From assembly GCF_022347545.1 (NCBI RefSeq), contig NZ_JAKREW010000021.1:32917-96916 (forward strand): DNA of 64,000 bases, given 5' to 3'. Below the pieces are notes generated by a model. The model ran no database searches, was not told the origin of the DNA, and worked only from the letters and a program-made list of their open reading frames with translations. Numbering within the stretch: the stretch's first letter is position 1; every line of letters starts with the position of its first letter. This document shows, piece after piece, positions 27,526-36,490 of the stretch. The position numbers and the translations under genes were made by a program. Source of the stretch: Terribium retamae. GTDB lineage: Bacteria > Pseudomonadota > Alphaproteobacteria > Rhizobiales > Rhizobiaceae.

Positions 27526-28572
27526 CTAGAACAATTTGAACGGAAGGCCGGTAAGCAGCGCCTCCACATAACGCCGCCTCTGATAGTGGCCGTTGAGCGA
27601 GACACGCGGCAGTTGCGTCGGCTGGTTGAAGCTGTCCGCCGTCAGCACGCCGGGACGCGTGGTGACGGCCAGCTTGATGCCGGCCTTTGCAACCGCGTCG
27701 AATTCGCGCTGCGATATGGCGACTTTGGTGCCATAGGGATAGGCGAAGGTCGTTGGCCTGTAGCCCACATAGGCCTCGACGGCATCCATCGATCCGATGA
27801 CCTCCTCGGCGAGCCGCTCTTCATCGACACGTGCCATGGCGATGTGGGTTTTCGTATGAGCCCCGAATCGGCAGAGCGGGTCGGCGGAGAGTGCCTTCAA
27901 CTCCTCTGCGGTCATAATCAGCTGATCGACAATGGCGAGCGGGTCGATCATGCGCGACCGTGCAGCCCGCTCGACTTGCGCGACGGCTGCGTCCTCGTCG
28001 TTCGAGTGCACGAAATGGACGATCCGCTCATAGGCATCCTGTTTCTGGCTGAGCGTCTGCGCGGAAACCGTCTCGGGACCATGGCCGAAATCGAACTCGA
28101 ACCTGTCTTTGGAGCGCGTCAGCACCTTGGCAGTTTCCCACCACATCGAGCGGGTGCGTTCGACGAAGCCCTTGGCGACGAAGATGGTATAGGGCACGCC
28201 ATGCCGGCGAAACACTGGTGCTGCGTGTTCGGCATTGTTGCGCAGGCCGTCATCCAGCGTGAAGGCGGCGAAACGGCGCTTGTCCTTCGGGTCGGCAAGC
28301 AGGCGGGGCAGGTCATCCAGCGCCACCGGCGTCAGGCCTGTCTCGATACAGACGCGGATCGTCTGATCGAGGAATTCCGGCGTCACCGAAAGTGTAGCGA
28401 TAGGGTCGAAGCCGCCGCGCCGCGCCGGGCGCACGTGATGCAGCGTGAAGATCATGCCCCGCCCCGCCGCTGCCGGCCACAGTGCCCCGGCTCGTGTCAG
28501 TGCCACGCCTTCGAGACCGGCGCGGATCGCGCCGTGCTTCAAGAATCTCTTGGCAGAGCCTTTCAGAGACAT
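27526..28572 (-). CDS. Polysaccharide deacetylase family protein (NodB-like)
   Basis: 348-residue carbohydrate esterase family 4 protein. The catalytic/metal Asp pair is in FAAFTLDDGLRNN and the metal histidines in FGAHTKTH; a later AYPYGTK motif matches CE4 motif 3. The N terminus is basic with only a weak hydrophobic stretch, so secretion is uncertain. It is convergent with the HTH-citrate synthase gene. It may act on an exopolysaccharide or peptidoglycan. Confidence 0.88.
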   Translation of the reverse strand: MSLKGSAKRFLKHGAIRAGLEGVALTRAGALWPAAAGRGMIFTLHHVRPARRGGFDPIATLSVTPEFLDQTIRVCIETGLTPVALDDLPRLLADPKDKRRFAAFTLDDGLRNNAEHAAPVFRRHGVPYTIFVAKGFVERTRSMWWETAKVLTRSKDRFEFDFGHGPETVSAQTLSQKQDAYERIVHFVHSNDEDAAVAQVERAARSRMIDPLAIVDQLIMTAEELKALSADPLCRFGAHTKTHIAMARVDEERLAEEVIGSMDAVEAYVGYRPTTFAYPYGTKVAISQREFDAVAKAGIKLAVTTRPGVLTADSFNQPTQLPRVSLNGHYQRRRYVEALLTGLPFKLF

Positions 28573-28779
28573 GCCGGGACCGCGCCTGCAAGGCAGATGG
28601 GATCAACGAAGCGGCCTTCCGATCCAGGATGGCGATGCACGGACATTCCTCGGCTCCGATAGACGCCCGCAGATTGCGGGCGATGGCCGATGCAGCGGCC
28701 GGAAGGAACTTATTCCGGCGCCAGTTAACAAACTGCCCGTAGGGACATTGATTTTCGGGGGGCGAGCGCCTTGACTGCA

Positions 28780-28800
28780 AGGCGATCGTATTGATCGCCT
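28780..28800 (-). other. Hairpin at the end of the NTF2-like gene
   Basis: AGGCGATC / GATCGCCT, an 8-bp perfect stem with a 5-nt loop, starts at the stop codon of the gene to the right. There is no T-run, so it is a weak terminator or an mRNA-end hairpin for the leftward five-gene operon. The remaining ~200 bp before the deacetylase start show nothing clear. Confidence 0.45.
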
Positions 28801-29273
28801 CAGCGGTATTTCATGTAGCCGACGAAGCCGGTGATGCGCCAGCGGTCGCCGTCATTGCGGCAGAAATAGAGGGTCTGCCAATTCAGCCGGTCGACGCCGC
28901 CATCGGCAAGCGGCACGGTGCCGTCGAACTTCTTGTGCGCCACCGCGACATTGCCGTTGATATCGATGCGGTTGAGCGTCACCGCCTTGAGCAGTGCCGA
29001 CGGCAGCGGCTCGGCATAGGCGACCGAAGCGGATTCCGCGGCCTGGCGCAACCACTCGTCACGATAGGCTTCCAAGGTCGGGAAGGCGGCGTTCCAATCG
29101 TCCTGGTTGGGCGAATTGTGGGCATGGATGCCGAGGAAGCGCATCTCGTCGAAATCGCCGGCCACCATCGACCAGTCCTGCGCGGCGAAGGCTTCGAAAT
29201 CGCGGGGCATCAGCATTTCCCAGATGAAGGCGCGATCCGCGTCGCCGGCAAATGGGTTCCTGGTATCAGTCAT
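28800..29273 (-). CDS. NTF2/SnoaL-like protein of unknown function
   Basis: 157-residue protein with the look of a cone-shaped NTF2-like fold (helical N half, then KAVTLNRIDINGNVAVAHKKFDG and LYFCRNDGDRWRITGFVGYMKYR strands). No catalytic motif is certain. It is the last gene of a five-gene minus-strand operon with a PLP enzyme, RpiR regulator, ABC ATPase and SDR, 27 nt after the PLP enzyme gene. It could be an accessory hydratase or isomerase, but that is a guess. Confidence 0.75.
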   Translation of the reverse strand: MTDTRNPFAGDADRAFIWEMLMPRDFEAFAAQDWSMVAGDFDEMRFLGIHAHNSPNQDDWNAAFPTLEAYRDEWLRQAAESASVAYAEPLPSALLKAVTLNRIDINGNVAVAHKKFDGTVPLADGGVDRLNWQTLYFCRNDGDRWRITGFVGYMKYR

Positions 29274-29300
29274 GGAGGCTCCGTTCGTCTGGAGAAGGGT

Positions 29301-30371
29301 TCAGGAGAGCTTGCCGCGTGCGGCGACTGGCAAAACGTCGACGACGCGATCACCGGAGACGAGATAGACCTCGTCGAACAGGTTGGTGACGACGCAGGCA
29401 TGGTCCGGCAGCACGCGAACGCGATCGCCGACGGCAAGTGTGGCGCCGCCGGTCAGCTCGACCTTGCCATGTTCTTCGCTGAGCGCCGTCACGCGGGCGT
29501 CCGCAATGCCCACCAGTTCGCCATGGTCAGCCAAGCCGAGCAGGTCGCTGGAAAGCGCCTTGGAGCCACTGTCGAGGATGGCGCGGGTCGGTGTCGGCAC
29601 CGAGACCACGGTTGCAAGCACGGTGAGCGCACAGTCGTCGGCCGTGGCCGCGCCTTTCTCGACCTGATAGCGGTCCATGTAGATGTAGGTTCCGGGCCGG
29701 TACTCGGTGACGATGGCTGCATCCTGCTTGCGCCACATGTCGGGTGTACCGCCGCTGGTCACAGTTTCGCAGGCAAGTCCCTGTTGCTTGAGCAGATCGC
29801 GCGCAGCGGCGAGCCAGGCCTCCGCTGCTTCAGGCGCGCCAGCGGCGGGGTAGGTCATCAGGCCGCCGAAAGCGAGGCCGGGTGCCGCATCGATCTGCCT
29901 GGCGAGCGTCAGGGCTTCCTGTGATGTCTGGACGCCGCAGCGCGCGGCGCCGGTGTCGCATTCCACCAGCACCTTGAGCGGCCGGGTCGGATCCGCGAAA
30001 ACCTCAGCAAGACCGGCAATGGTCGCCGCGCTGTCGGCTGTCACCGAAAGGGTGATGCGTTTGTGCAGCTTGAGCAAGCGCTCCAGCTTCGCCTTACCGA
30101 TGATGTTGTAGGGCAGGAAGATGTCGGTCAGCCCGGCATCGGCCATCACTTCGGCTTCGCCGATCTTCTGGCATGTGATGCCGGCAGCGCCTGCCTCGAT
30201 CTGCTTCTTGGCAAAGAAGGGAAGCTTGTGCGTCTTGATGTGGGGCCGCAGCTTCACGCCAGCCGCATCGGCCGCCTTCTGCGCATTGGCGATGTTGCGC
30301 TCCGCACGGTCGAGGTCGATCAGCACGGCAGGCGTGTCGATTTCAGCAATGGTCTTGGGGCGAGCGGTCAT
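29301..30371 (-). CDS. PLP enzyme of the D-threonine aldolase / D-serine dehydratase family
   Basis: 356-residue fold-type III PLP enzyme (alanine racemase N domain plus a DSD-type C domain). The PLP lysine lies in RPHIKTHK (K46). The C-terminal zinc motif is H324-A-C326 (PDHACVV). Known D-threonine aldolases use HxD there, while D-serine and D-threo-3-hydroxyaspartate dehydratases use HxC, so dehydration of a D-3-hydroxyamino acid is more likely than aldol cleavage. The RidA gene across the divergent promoter fits an enamine/imine product. It is fourth in the minus-strand operon. Confidence 0.88.
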   Translation of the reverse strand: MTARPKTIAEIDTPAVLIDLDRAERNIANAQKAADAAGVKLRPHIKTHKLPFFAKKQIEAGAAGITCQKIGEAEVMADAGLTDIFLPYNIIGKAKLERLLKLHKRITLSVTADSAATIAGLAEVFADPTRPLKVLVECDTGAARCGVQTSQEALTLARQIDAAPGLAFGGLMTYPAAGAPEAAEAWLAAARDLLKQQGLACETVTSGGTPDMWRKQDAAIVTEYRPGTYIYMDRYQVEKGAATADDCALTVLATVVSVPTPTRAILDSGSKALSSDLLGLADHGELVGIADARVTALSEEHGKVELTGGATLAVGDRVRVLPDHACVVTNLFDEVYLVSGDRVVDVLPVAARGKLS

Positions 30372-30391
30372 AAGTCACCTGTGGATTGAAA

Positions 30392-31273
30392 TCAGTCGCC
30401 GAGCGGCAGGCGCGGGTCAGCCACTTTCAGCGTGTACACGCTTTGCTTGATCCGGCGCAGATTTTCCAGCGCCTTGGGCCCGCGTGCTTCGGCCGTTGCG
30501 GTGGCGATGATGTCGAGGATGGCTAGCAAGGCGTAGCGCGAAGAGGTTGGCTTATAGATGTTGCCATCTTCGAGCGACTGGAACGGGATCAGTGTCTCCG
30601 CAGCTTTGGCCAGCGCTGAATCCGGCGGGGTGACGGCAATGGTGGTGGCGCCATATTGGCGAGCCACCTGGACAGCCTCGACTGTGGATCGCGCATAGCC
30701 CGAAACCGAGAAAGCCAGCACCGTTGTGTCGGGCGTCGCCACCGAGGCATACATGCGCTGCAACTGGCCATCGACTTGCGCCAGTGCGGAGAGCCCGAGC
30801 CGGAACAGCCGGTTCTGCATCTCCGTCGCCATCATCGAGGAGATGCCGCCGGAACCGATGCACAGGATGTTTCCGGAGACGGCGATGCGTTCAGCGACCT
30901 CGATCAGCTTCGGCATCGGCAGCATGGCGATGGCACGCTGGATGGCGGCGATTGCCGCTTCGGTGATGGCTGCAGCGATGCGCTGGTCGCGCACATCGCT
31001 GCCGGGTGGTTCCGCCGACAGATACTGGCCGCCGATAGCGATCGCCTGGGCGAGGTAGAATTTGAAATCGCGCAGGCCGTCGCAGCCGAGATTGCGGCAG
31101 AAGCGGGTGACGGTGGGCTCGCTGATGCCCGCCCGCGTGGCAATTTCAGAGATCGCTGCCTTGGAGACGAAGTCGGGATCGGACAGCACCATGCCCGCCA
31201 GCCGACGGTCCGACTTGGTACCGTCCTGGGCCATCATCTGCAGGCGTGTGATGATGTCTGCCGGGGTCTTCAC
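30392..31273 (-). CDS. RpiR-family transcriptional regulator (HTH_6 + SIS)
   Basis: 293-residue regulator. The N-terminal HTH (FVSKAAISEIATRAGISEPTVTRFCRNLGCDGLRDFK) is followed by a SIS sugar/amino-sugar phosphate-binding domain (CIGSGGISSMMATEMQNRLFRLG, LAFSVSGYARSTVEAV). The start is GTG, overlapping the ATPase stop (GTGA). It probably controls both arms of the divergent locus; TGTAAT repeats lie in the shared promoter. Confidence 0.92.
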   Translation of the reverse strand: MKTPADIITRLQMMAQDGTKSDRRLAGMVLSDPDFVSKAAISEIATRAGISEPTVTRFCRNLGCDGLRDFKFYLAQAIAIGGQYLSAEPPGSDVRDQRIAAAITEAAIAAIQRAIAMLPMPKLIEVAERIAVSGNILCIGSGGISSMMATEMQNRLFRLGLSALAQVDGQLQRMYASVATPDTTVLAFSVSGYARSTVEAVQVARQYGATTIAVTPPDSALAKAAETLIPFQSLEDGNIYKPTSSRYALLAILDIIATATAEARGPKALENLRRIKQSVYTLKVADPRLPLGD

Positions 31274-32331
31274 AGGGGCAGGCCCGTTGCCGTGTCGAAC
31301 AGGTGGATGTTGCCGGGCGCGACGCTGACCGGCAGCTGGTCGCCGGGCTTCACCGCAATGCGGTCGCGGAACACTGCTCGGATGGTGTCGTCGCCGATCG
31401 CACCATAGACATGGGTTTCCGAGCCGGTCGGCTCGACCACGTCGATGCGCAGATTGACGGCGCCGGCGCCGCCGACGATGAAATGCTCCGGGCGGATGCC
31501 GGCTTCGACAGTTCCCGAAGCGTCGTGTCTACCGGCAAGTTTCAGTTTGCCGCCCCCAGATGGCTCGAACCAGACACCGTCCGATGCTGGCTTGAGCGCG
31601 CCGGACACGAAACTCATCGAGGGTGAGCCAATGAAGGAGGCGACGAATTTGTTCGCCGGCTTGTCGTAGAGGTCGAGCGGCTTGCCGACCTGCTGGATAC
31701 GGCCCTTGTCCATCACCACGATGCGGTCGGCCATGGTCATCGCCTCGATCTGGTCGTGCGTGACGTAGACGATGGTGGATTTGAGCCGCTGGTGCAGCGC
31801 CTTGATTTCGGTGCGCATCTGCACGCGCAACTGCGCGTCGAGATTGGAAAGCGGTTCATCGAACAGGAAAACGGAGGGCTCGCGCACGATGGCGCGGCCC
31901 ATGGCGACGCGCTGGCGCTGGCCGCCGGACAGCTGGCGCGGATAGCGGTCGAGATAAGAAAACAGGTTGAGGATGCTGGACGCCTTCTTGACCTTCTCCT
32001 CGACCACCGGCGCGCTTTCGCCGCGGATCTTTGGCCCGAAGCCGATATTCTGTGAGGCCTTCAGATGCGGAAACAGCGCGTAGGACTGGAACACCATGGC
32101 GATGTTACGCTTCTGCGGCGGCAGGTCGTTGGAGCGCACGCCGCCGACGAGAAGGTCGCCGGAGGTGATCGTTTCCAACCCCGCCAGCATGCGCAACAGC
32201 GTGGACTTGCCGCAGCCGGACGGGCCGACCAGCACGACGAACTCGCCGCTGGCGATCTCCAGGTTGATGTCCTCGAGGATCTTGTGCTGGCCGAACGATT
32301 TCGACAGGTCTCGGAACGAGACGTCGGTCAT
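31270..32331 (-). CDS. ABC transporter ATPase, CUT1/UgpC-MsmK type
   Basis: 353-residue cytoplasmic ATPase. Walker A is GPSGCGKST, signature LSGGQRQRVAMGRAI, Walker B VFLFDEPLSNLD and the H-loop VYVTHD; a TOBE/MalK-like regulatory domain fills the C-terminal ~110 residues. ATG 32331 is used; the frame continues far upstream but overlaps the SDR gene antiparallel in phase only. It is the only ATPase of the divergent locus and must energise the permeases on the plus arm. Confidence 0.93.
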   Translation of the reverse strand: MTDVSFRDLSKSFGQHKILEDINLEIASGEFVVLVGPSGCGKSTLLRMLAGLETITSGDLLVGGVRSNDLPPQKRNIAMVFQSYALFPHLKASQNIGFGPKIRGESAPVVEEKVKKASSILNLFSYLDRYPRQLSGGQRQRVAMGRAIVREPSVFLFDEPLSNLDAQLRVQMRTEIKALHQRLKSTIVYVTHDQIEAMTMADRIVVMDKGRIQQVGKPLDLYDKPANKFVASFIGSPSMSFVSGALKPASDGVWFEPSGGGKLKLAGRHDASGTVEAGIRPEHFIVGGAGAVNLRIDVVEPTGSETHVYGAIGDDTIRAVFRDRIAVKPGDQLPVSVAPGNIHLFDTATGLPL

Positions 32332-32333
32332 GC

Positions 32334-33101
32334 CTAACCTCCCAATATGTCGTCGATGAAGGGCAGGAAGCCCGCCGTCAAGCCGGCATCGACCGGCATC
32401 ACCACGCCGGTGATGCCCGAAGCGCGAGGCGACGCCAGGAAAGCAACAGCTTCGGCTACCTCGCGCGCCTCGACGATGCGGCCGAGCGGGTAGAGCCGCT
32501 TCAGCTTTCCGAGAACCTCGGGGTTCTTTTCGAGGCGATGATCCCAAGCTGCAGTGCGGATCGAGCCGGGGCATACGACGTTGGCGCGAACCCCGCTGCG
32601 GCCGAGTTCGACAGCCAGTGCCTTGGCATAGGCGTTGATGCCTGCCTTTGCCGCGGCATAGGCGGGATTGCCGAAATGCGCGATGGCGTTGACCGATGAA
32701 ACGAAGACGACACTGCCGCTGCCACGTGCGGCCATCGCCTTGGTCAGCGGATCGGCGAAGGTCATGACGCCGGTGAGGTTGAGGTCGAGTTCGCGCTCGA
32801 TGGTGGCCGCGTTGAGCGCCATAAGCGTTTCGGCGCGTGTCCAGCCGGCGTTGTTGATCAGGAGGTCGGGCACACCATCCCGCGCAACGATCGCGCTTGC
32901 AGCAGCCTCCATCTCCTCACGCCTCGTCAGATCGAAGACATGGCGGGAAGCAATCGCCTCGCTGCTCAGGGTATCGAGCGACTGGTCGCAGCCGACTACC
33001 CGTGCACCACGTTCGGCAAAGAGCGTCACCAGTGCCGAGCCCAGCCCGCCGCCGGCCCCGGTGATCACCACGGTCTTGCCCTGGAATTCCGTATTGGACA
33101 T
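32334..33101 (-). CDS. Short-chain dehydrogenase/reductase
   Basis: 255-residue classical SDR. The NAD(P) motif is TGAGGGLG, followed by NNAGWTRAE, the catalytic Ser in VVFVSSVNA and YAAAK. It is the first gene of the minus-strand arm and probably oxidises or reduces an intermediate of the locus. ATG 33101 has GGAGGAG about 11 nt upstream. The substrate is unknown. Confidence 0.92.
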   Translation of the reverse strand: MSNTEFQGKTVVITGAGGGLGSALVTLFAERGARVVGCDQSLDTLSSEAIASRHVFDLTRREEMEAAASAIVARDGVPDLLINNAGWTRAETLMALNAATIERELDLNLTGVMTFADPLTKAMAARGSGSVVFVSSVNAIAHFGNPAYAAAKAGINAYAKALAVELGRSGVRANVVCPGSIRTAAWDHRLEKNPEVLGKLKRLYPLGRIVEAREVAEAVAFLASPRASGITGVVMPVDAGLTAGFLPFIDDILGG

Positions 33102-33135
33102 CGCCCGCGCCGTCTCCTCCACTCAAGGGTACCGA

Positions 33136-33195
33136 AAAAAATGTAATCAAAAATGTAATTAAGCAACAGAAAAATCCGCTTGAAAGGTGGATTTT
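33136..33195. promoter_or_regulatory. Divergent promoter region with TGTAAT repeats and an inverted repeat
   Basis: Between the SDR and binding-protein genes (187 bp) lie two direct copies of AAAAATGTAAT with TGTAAT at 33142-33147 and 33154-33159, a 12-bp period. An AAAATCC / GGATTTT inverted repeat spans 33171-33195. TGTAAT half-sites are common in RpiR-family operators (for example HexR), so these are candidate sites for the locus regulator. Confidence 0.5.
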
Positions 33196-33288
33196 CAGCG
33201 ATAATGTAGGAAAGTAACATGAATGGCAAAAGCCGCGTGTTGCTGCTCGGGGTATTGATGGGCCCGCAATGACAATGGGAGACAATTT

Positions 33289-34518
33289 ATGAAACTGGCA
33301 CGATGGACTGCCGGCCTTCTGGCCGGGTTGAGCATGTTGGCGATGGCCGCGCAGGCCTATGCGGGCGAAGTGCGCGTGACCGTCGCGGAATACTCTTCGA
33401 AGACCGGCCCCTATTTCGAAGAGGTCAAGAAGGAGTTCGAGGCAGCCAATCCCGGCACGACGCTGAAATTCGAAGTGGTGCCGTGGGACGTGCTGCTGCA
33501 GAAATTGACCACCGACATCACCGCCGGCACCAATGCGGATCTCTCGATCATCGGCACGCGCTGGCTGATCGATTTCGTGCAGCAGGGCGTTGCCGAGCCG
33601 CTCGACGAATACATGACGCCTGACTTCAAGGGCCGGTTCATCGAGACCTTCCTGTCGCCCTCGATCATGGAGGGCAAGACCTACGGCCTGCCGATCGCCG
33701 CTTCCGCGCGCGCCATGTATTACAACAAGGAACTGTTCGAGAAGGCCGGCATCGCCAACCCGCCGTCGACCTGGACTGAGCTGCAGGAAGATGCCCGCAA
33801 GATCAAGGCGGCCGGCGCCTTCGGTTACGGCATCCAGGGCAAGGAGATCGAGACCGACGTCTACTACTACTATGCCATGTGGTCGTTCGGCACCGAGATC
33901 CTCAACAAGGATGGCTCGTCGGGCCTGAGTACACCGGGCGCGCTCGAAGCCGCCAAACTCTACAAGTCGATGATCGACGAAGGTCTGACCCAGCCGGGCG
34001 TCACCTCGATGAACCGAGAGGACGTCATGGCCCTATTCAAGCAGGGCAAGGTCGGCATGATGATCACCGCTCCCTTCATGATGAACCAGATCAAGGAAGA
34101 GGCGCCCAGCCTGAAATATGGCGTGGCAGCCATCCCGGCCGGCCCGACCGGCGCGCGCGGCACCTATGGCGTCACCGACTCCATCATCATGTTCAAGAAC
34201 TCCAAGAACAAGGAAGAGGCCTGGAAGCTGCTCGACTTCCTCTTCTCGACCGAACAGCGCGCCAAGTTCACCCAGAACGAAGGCCTGCTGCCGGTGAACA
34301 AGGAAGAGGCGAAGATGGATTACTACACCAAGGATGCAGGACTGGCCGCCTTCACCGCGCTGCTGCCCGAGGCCCGCTTCGCTCCGGTCATTCCAGGCTG
34401 GGAAGAGATCGCGCAGATCACTTCCGACGCTGTCCAGAAGATCTATCTCGGCCAAGGCGAGCCGGAAGCCACGCTGAAGGATGCCGCCGCCAAGGCAAAC
34501 GGCGTCCTGAAGAAGTAA
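33289..34518 (+). CDS. Extracellular solute-binding protein, family 1 (CUT1 ABC)
   Basis: 409-residue periplasmic binding protein with signal peptide MKLARWTAGLLAGLSMLAMAAQAYA. Family features are EVKKEFEAANPGTTLKFEVVPWDVLLQKL, YGLPIAASARAMYYNKELFEKAG and the C-terminal ARFAPVIPGWEEIAQI. GGGAGA lies before the ATG. It is first of the plus-strand arm. Although CUT1 proteins usually bind sugars, the neighbouring amino-acid and amide enzymes suggest a nitrogenous ligand. Confidence 0.9.
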   Translation: MKLARWTAGLLAGLSMLAMAAQAYAGEVRVTVAEYSSKTGPYFEEVKKEFEAANPGTTLKFEVVPWDVLLQKLTTDITAGTNADLSIIGTRWLIDFVQQGVAEPLDEYMTPDFKGRFIETFLSPSIMEGKTYGLPIAASARAMYYNKELFEKAGIANPPSTWTELQEDARKIKAAGAFGYGIQGKEIETDVYYYYAMWSFGTEILNKDGSSGLSTPGALEAAKLYKSMIDEGLTQPGVTSMNREDVMALFKQGKVGMMITAPFMMNQIKEEAPSLKYGVAAIPAGPTGARGTYGVTDSIIMFKNSKNKEEAWKLLDFLFSTEQRAKFTQNEGLLPVNKEEAKMDYYTKDAGLAAFTALLPEARFAPVIPGWEEIAQITSDAVQKIYLGQGEPEATLKDAAAKANGVLKK

Positions 34519-34551
34519 GCCGGCTGCGTTGAGAGAAGCTGAACTGTTCGC

Positions 34552-34722
34552 GCTGCCCCTCACCTGCCTGCCGGCATCCTCTCCCCGTGAACGGGGAGAG
34601 GGGATCTGGTTGCCGAGGATTTCGCCAATCGCCAACGTTGCAGGGCAAGCGTGGGCGTTTCGGCCTGCCTCCTTCTCCCCGCTCGCGGGGAGAAGTGCCC
34701 GGCAAGGGCGATGAGGGGCAGC
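34552..34722. repeat. Palindromic intergenic repeat with two nested hairpins
   Basis: The element is bounded by GCTGCCCCTCA (34552-34562) and its complement TGAGGGGCAGC (34712-34722). Inside are two hairpins: CCTCTCCCCGT / ACGGGGAGAGG (34578-34601) and CTTCTCCCCGC / GCGGGGAGAAG (34672-34695). This layout resembles the dispersed palindromic elements abundant between Mesorhizobium genes. It sits between a binding-protein gene and its permease gene and should be transcribed as a branched RNA structure. Confidence 0.75.
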
Positions 34723-34764
34723 GCAAACATCGAAAATTTTGAGGTCGTTAGTTTGTGATGCCGA

Positions 34765-35634
34765 ATGTATAGTCGCGCGCTGCCTTATCTGCTGATCCTG
34801 CCCAGCCTGTTCCTGGCGGCGGTGGTGATCTTCTGGCCGGTCTACGACCTGGTGCAGATTTCGACCCATGACGTCAGCCGGTTCGGCCAGTTGCGGGATT
34901 TCATCGGGCTGGCCAATTTTGCAGCACTTGCCGACGATCCCGATTTCATGGCAGCGCTCTGGCGAACCGGACTGTGGACACTTTCGGTCGTTGCCGGTGC
35001 GCTGGTCCTGTCCATCCCCGTGGCGATGATCCTCAATTCGGATTTTTATGGCCGCAGCGTCGCCCGTGTCATCATTCTGTTGCCCTGGGCGGTCTCGCTG
35101 ACCATGACGGCCGTGGTCTGGCGCTGGGCGCTCAATGGCGAAAGCGGCATGCTGAATTCGGCGCTGATGGGCCTCGGCATCATCGACCAGAACATTCAGT
35201 GGCTGGCCAGCGCTAGCACCGCATTCCCAATGCAGGTGCTGATCGGTGTCCTGGTTACAGTGCCTTTCACCGTCACCATTTTCCTCGGTGGCCTTTCCTC
35301 CATTCCCGACGACCTTTACGAGGCGGCGGCTCTTGAAGGCGCTTCTGGCTGGCAGCAGTTCCGCACCATCACGCTGCCGCTTTTGAAGCCGTTCATCAAC
35401 ATCGCCATCGTGCTGAACATGATCTACGTCTTCAATTCCTTCCCGATCATCTGGGTGATGACGCAGGGCGGCCCGGCCAACTCAACCGACATCCTGGTAA
35501 CCTATCTCTACAAGCTGGCCTTCCGTGTCGGGAAACTCGGTGAAGCATCCGCCGTCTCACTCGTCATGTTCGCGATCCTGCTCGTCTTCACCATGATCTA
35601 TGTGCGCCTTGCCATGCGGGAGCGGGAGGCATGA
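34765..35634 (+). CDS. ABC transporter permease, CUT1 (MalF-like)
   Basis: 289-residue inner-membrane permease with about six hydrophobic helices (starts YLLILPSLFLAAVVIFWPVYDLV). The EAA loop is LYEAAALEGASGWQQFRTITLPLLKP. No good Shine-Dalgarno is seen before ATG 34765, so low or coupled translation is possible. Its stop overlaps the start of the next permease. Confidence 0.92.
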   Translation: MYSRALPYLLILPSLFLAAVVIFWPVYDLVQISTHDVSRFGQLRDFIGLANFAALADDPDFMAALWRTGLWTLSVVAGALVLSIPVAMILNSDFYGRSVARVIILLPWAVSLTMTAVVWRWALNGESGMLNSALMGLGIIDQNIQWLASASTAFPMQVLIGVLVTVPFTVTIFLGGLSSIPDDLYEAAALEGASGWQQFRTITLPLLKPFINIAIVLNMIYVFNSFPIIWVMTQGGPANSTDILVTYLYKLAFRVGKLGEASAVSLVMFAILLVFTMIYVRLAMREREA

Positions 35635-36458
35635 GGAAAAGCAAGCTCGTTCGTTCCGTCATAGCCTGGCTGCTTCTGTCGCCGCTGATCGTGTTGACGC
35701 TGTTTCCCTTCGCGGTGATGTTCCTGACTGCCGTCAAACCGCGCCCGGAAGTGCTGTCGCCGACCTGGTGGCCGAGCGAATTCCGCTGGTCGAACTTCGC
35801 CGAGATGTGGGTGGCGACGGGTTTCGGTCGGGCCTTGCTCAATTCGCTCTATGTCTCGGTGCTGGCGACCGTCGGCGCCATCATCGTCGCCATCCCGGCT
35901 GCCTATGCCATGTCGCGCTTCCGCTTTGCCGGCTATGGCGCGATGCGGCAGTTCCTGCTCATCTCGCAGATGATTTCCTCGATCGTGCTGGTGCTTGGCC
36001 TGTTCCGGCTGATTGCCGCCTGGGGCCTGATCGAAAGCACGACGGCTGTCGGCGTCGTCTACATGGCCTTCAACGTGGCCTTCAATGTTTGGATGCTGCA
36101 GAGCTATTTCGACACCATTCCGCGTGATCTCGAGGAGGCCGCCTGGATGGAGGGCGCCGGCCGCTGGCTGACCCTGCGCAAAGTGTTCCTGCCGCTCTGC
36201 CTGCCGGCGATCGCGGTGACCGCCATCTTCACTTTCATCAATGCCTGGAACGAATTCATCATCGCATTGACCATCCTGCGCAGCCAGGAGAACTACACGC
36301 TGCCGATCCAGGTGTTCGCGCTGGTTGCCGGCCGCTACACTGTCGAATGGCATCACGTCATGGCGGCCGCCCTCTTGGCGACCTTGCCGGTGGCGGTGCT
36401 GTTTGCCTGGCTGCAGCGCTATCTCGTCCGCGGCCTTGCCCTGGGTGCTGTCAAATGA
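35631..36458 (+). CDS. ABC transporter permease, CUT1 (MalG-like)
   Basis: 275-residue inner-membrane permease, second half of the heterodimer. The EAA loop is LEEAAWMEGAGRWLTLRKVFLPLCLP and the WNEFIIALTIL segment is typical of MalG-like proteins. It has an ATGA overlap with the preceding gene. It requires the ATPase of the opposite arm. Confidence 0.93.
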   Translation: MRKSKLVRSVIAWLLLSPLIVLTLFPFAVMFLTAVKPRPEVLSPTWWPSEFRWSNFAEMWVATGFGRALLNSLYVSVLATVGAIIVAIPAAYAMSRFRFAGYGAMRQFLLISQMISSIVLVLGLFRLIAAWGLIESTTAVGVVYMAFNVAFNVWMLQSYFDTIPRDLEEAAWMEGAGRWLTLRKVFLPLCLPAIAVTAIFTFINAWNEFIIALTILRSQENYTLPIQVFALVAGRYTVEWHHVMAAALLATLPVAVLFAWLQRYLVRGLALGAVK

Positions 36459-36490
36459 GCACCGTCAAATAACAGGAGAATTGTCAGACC

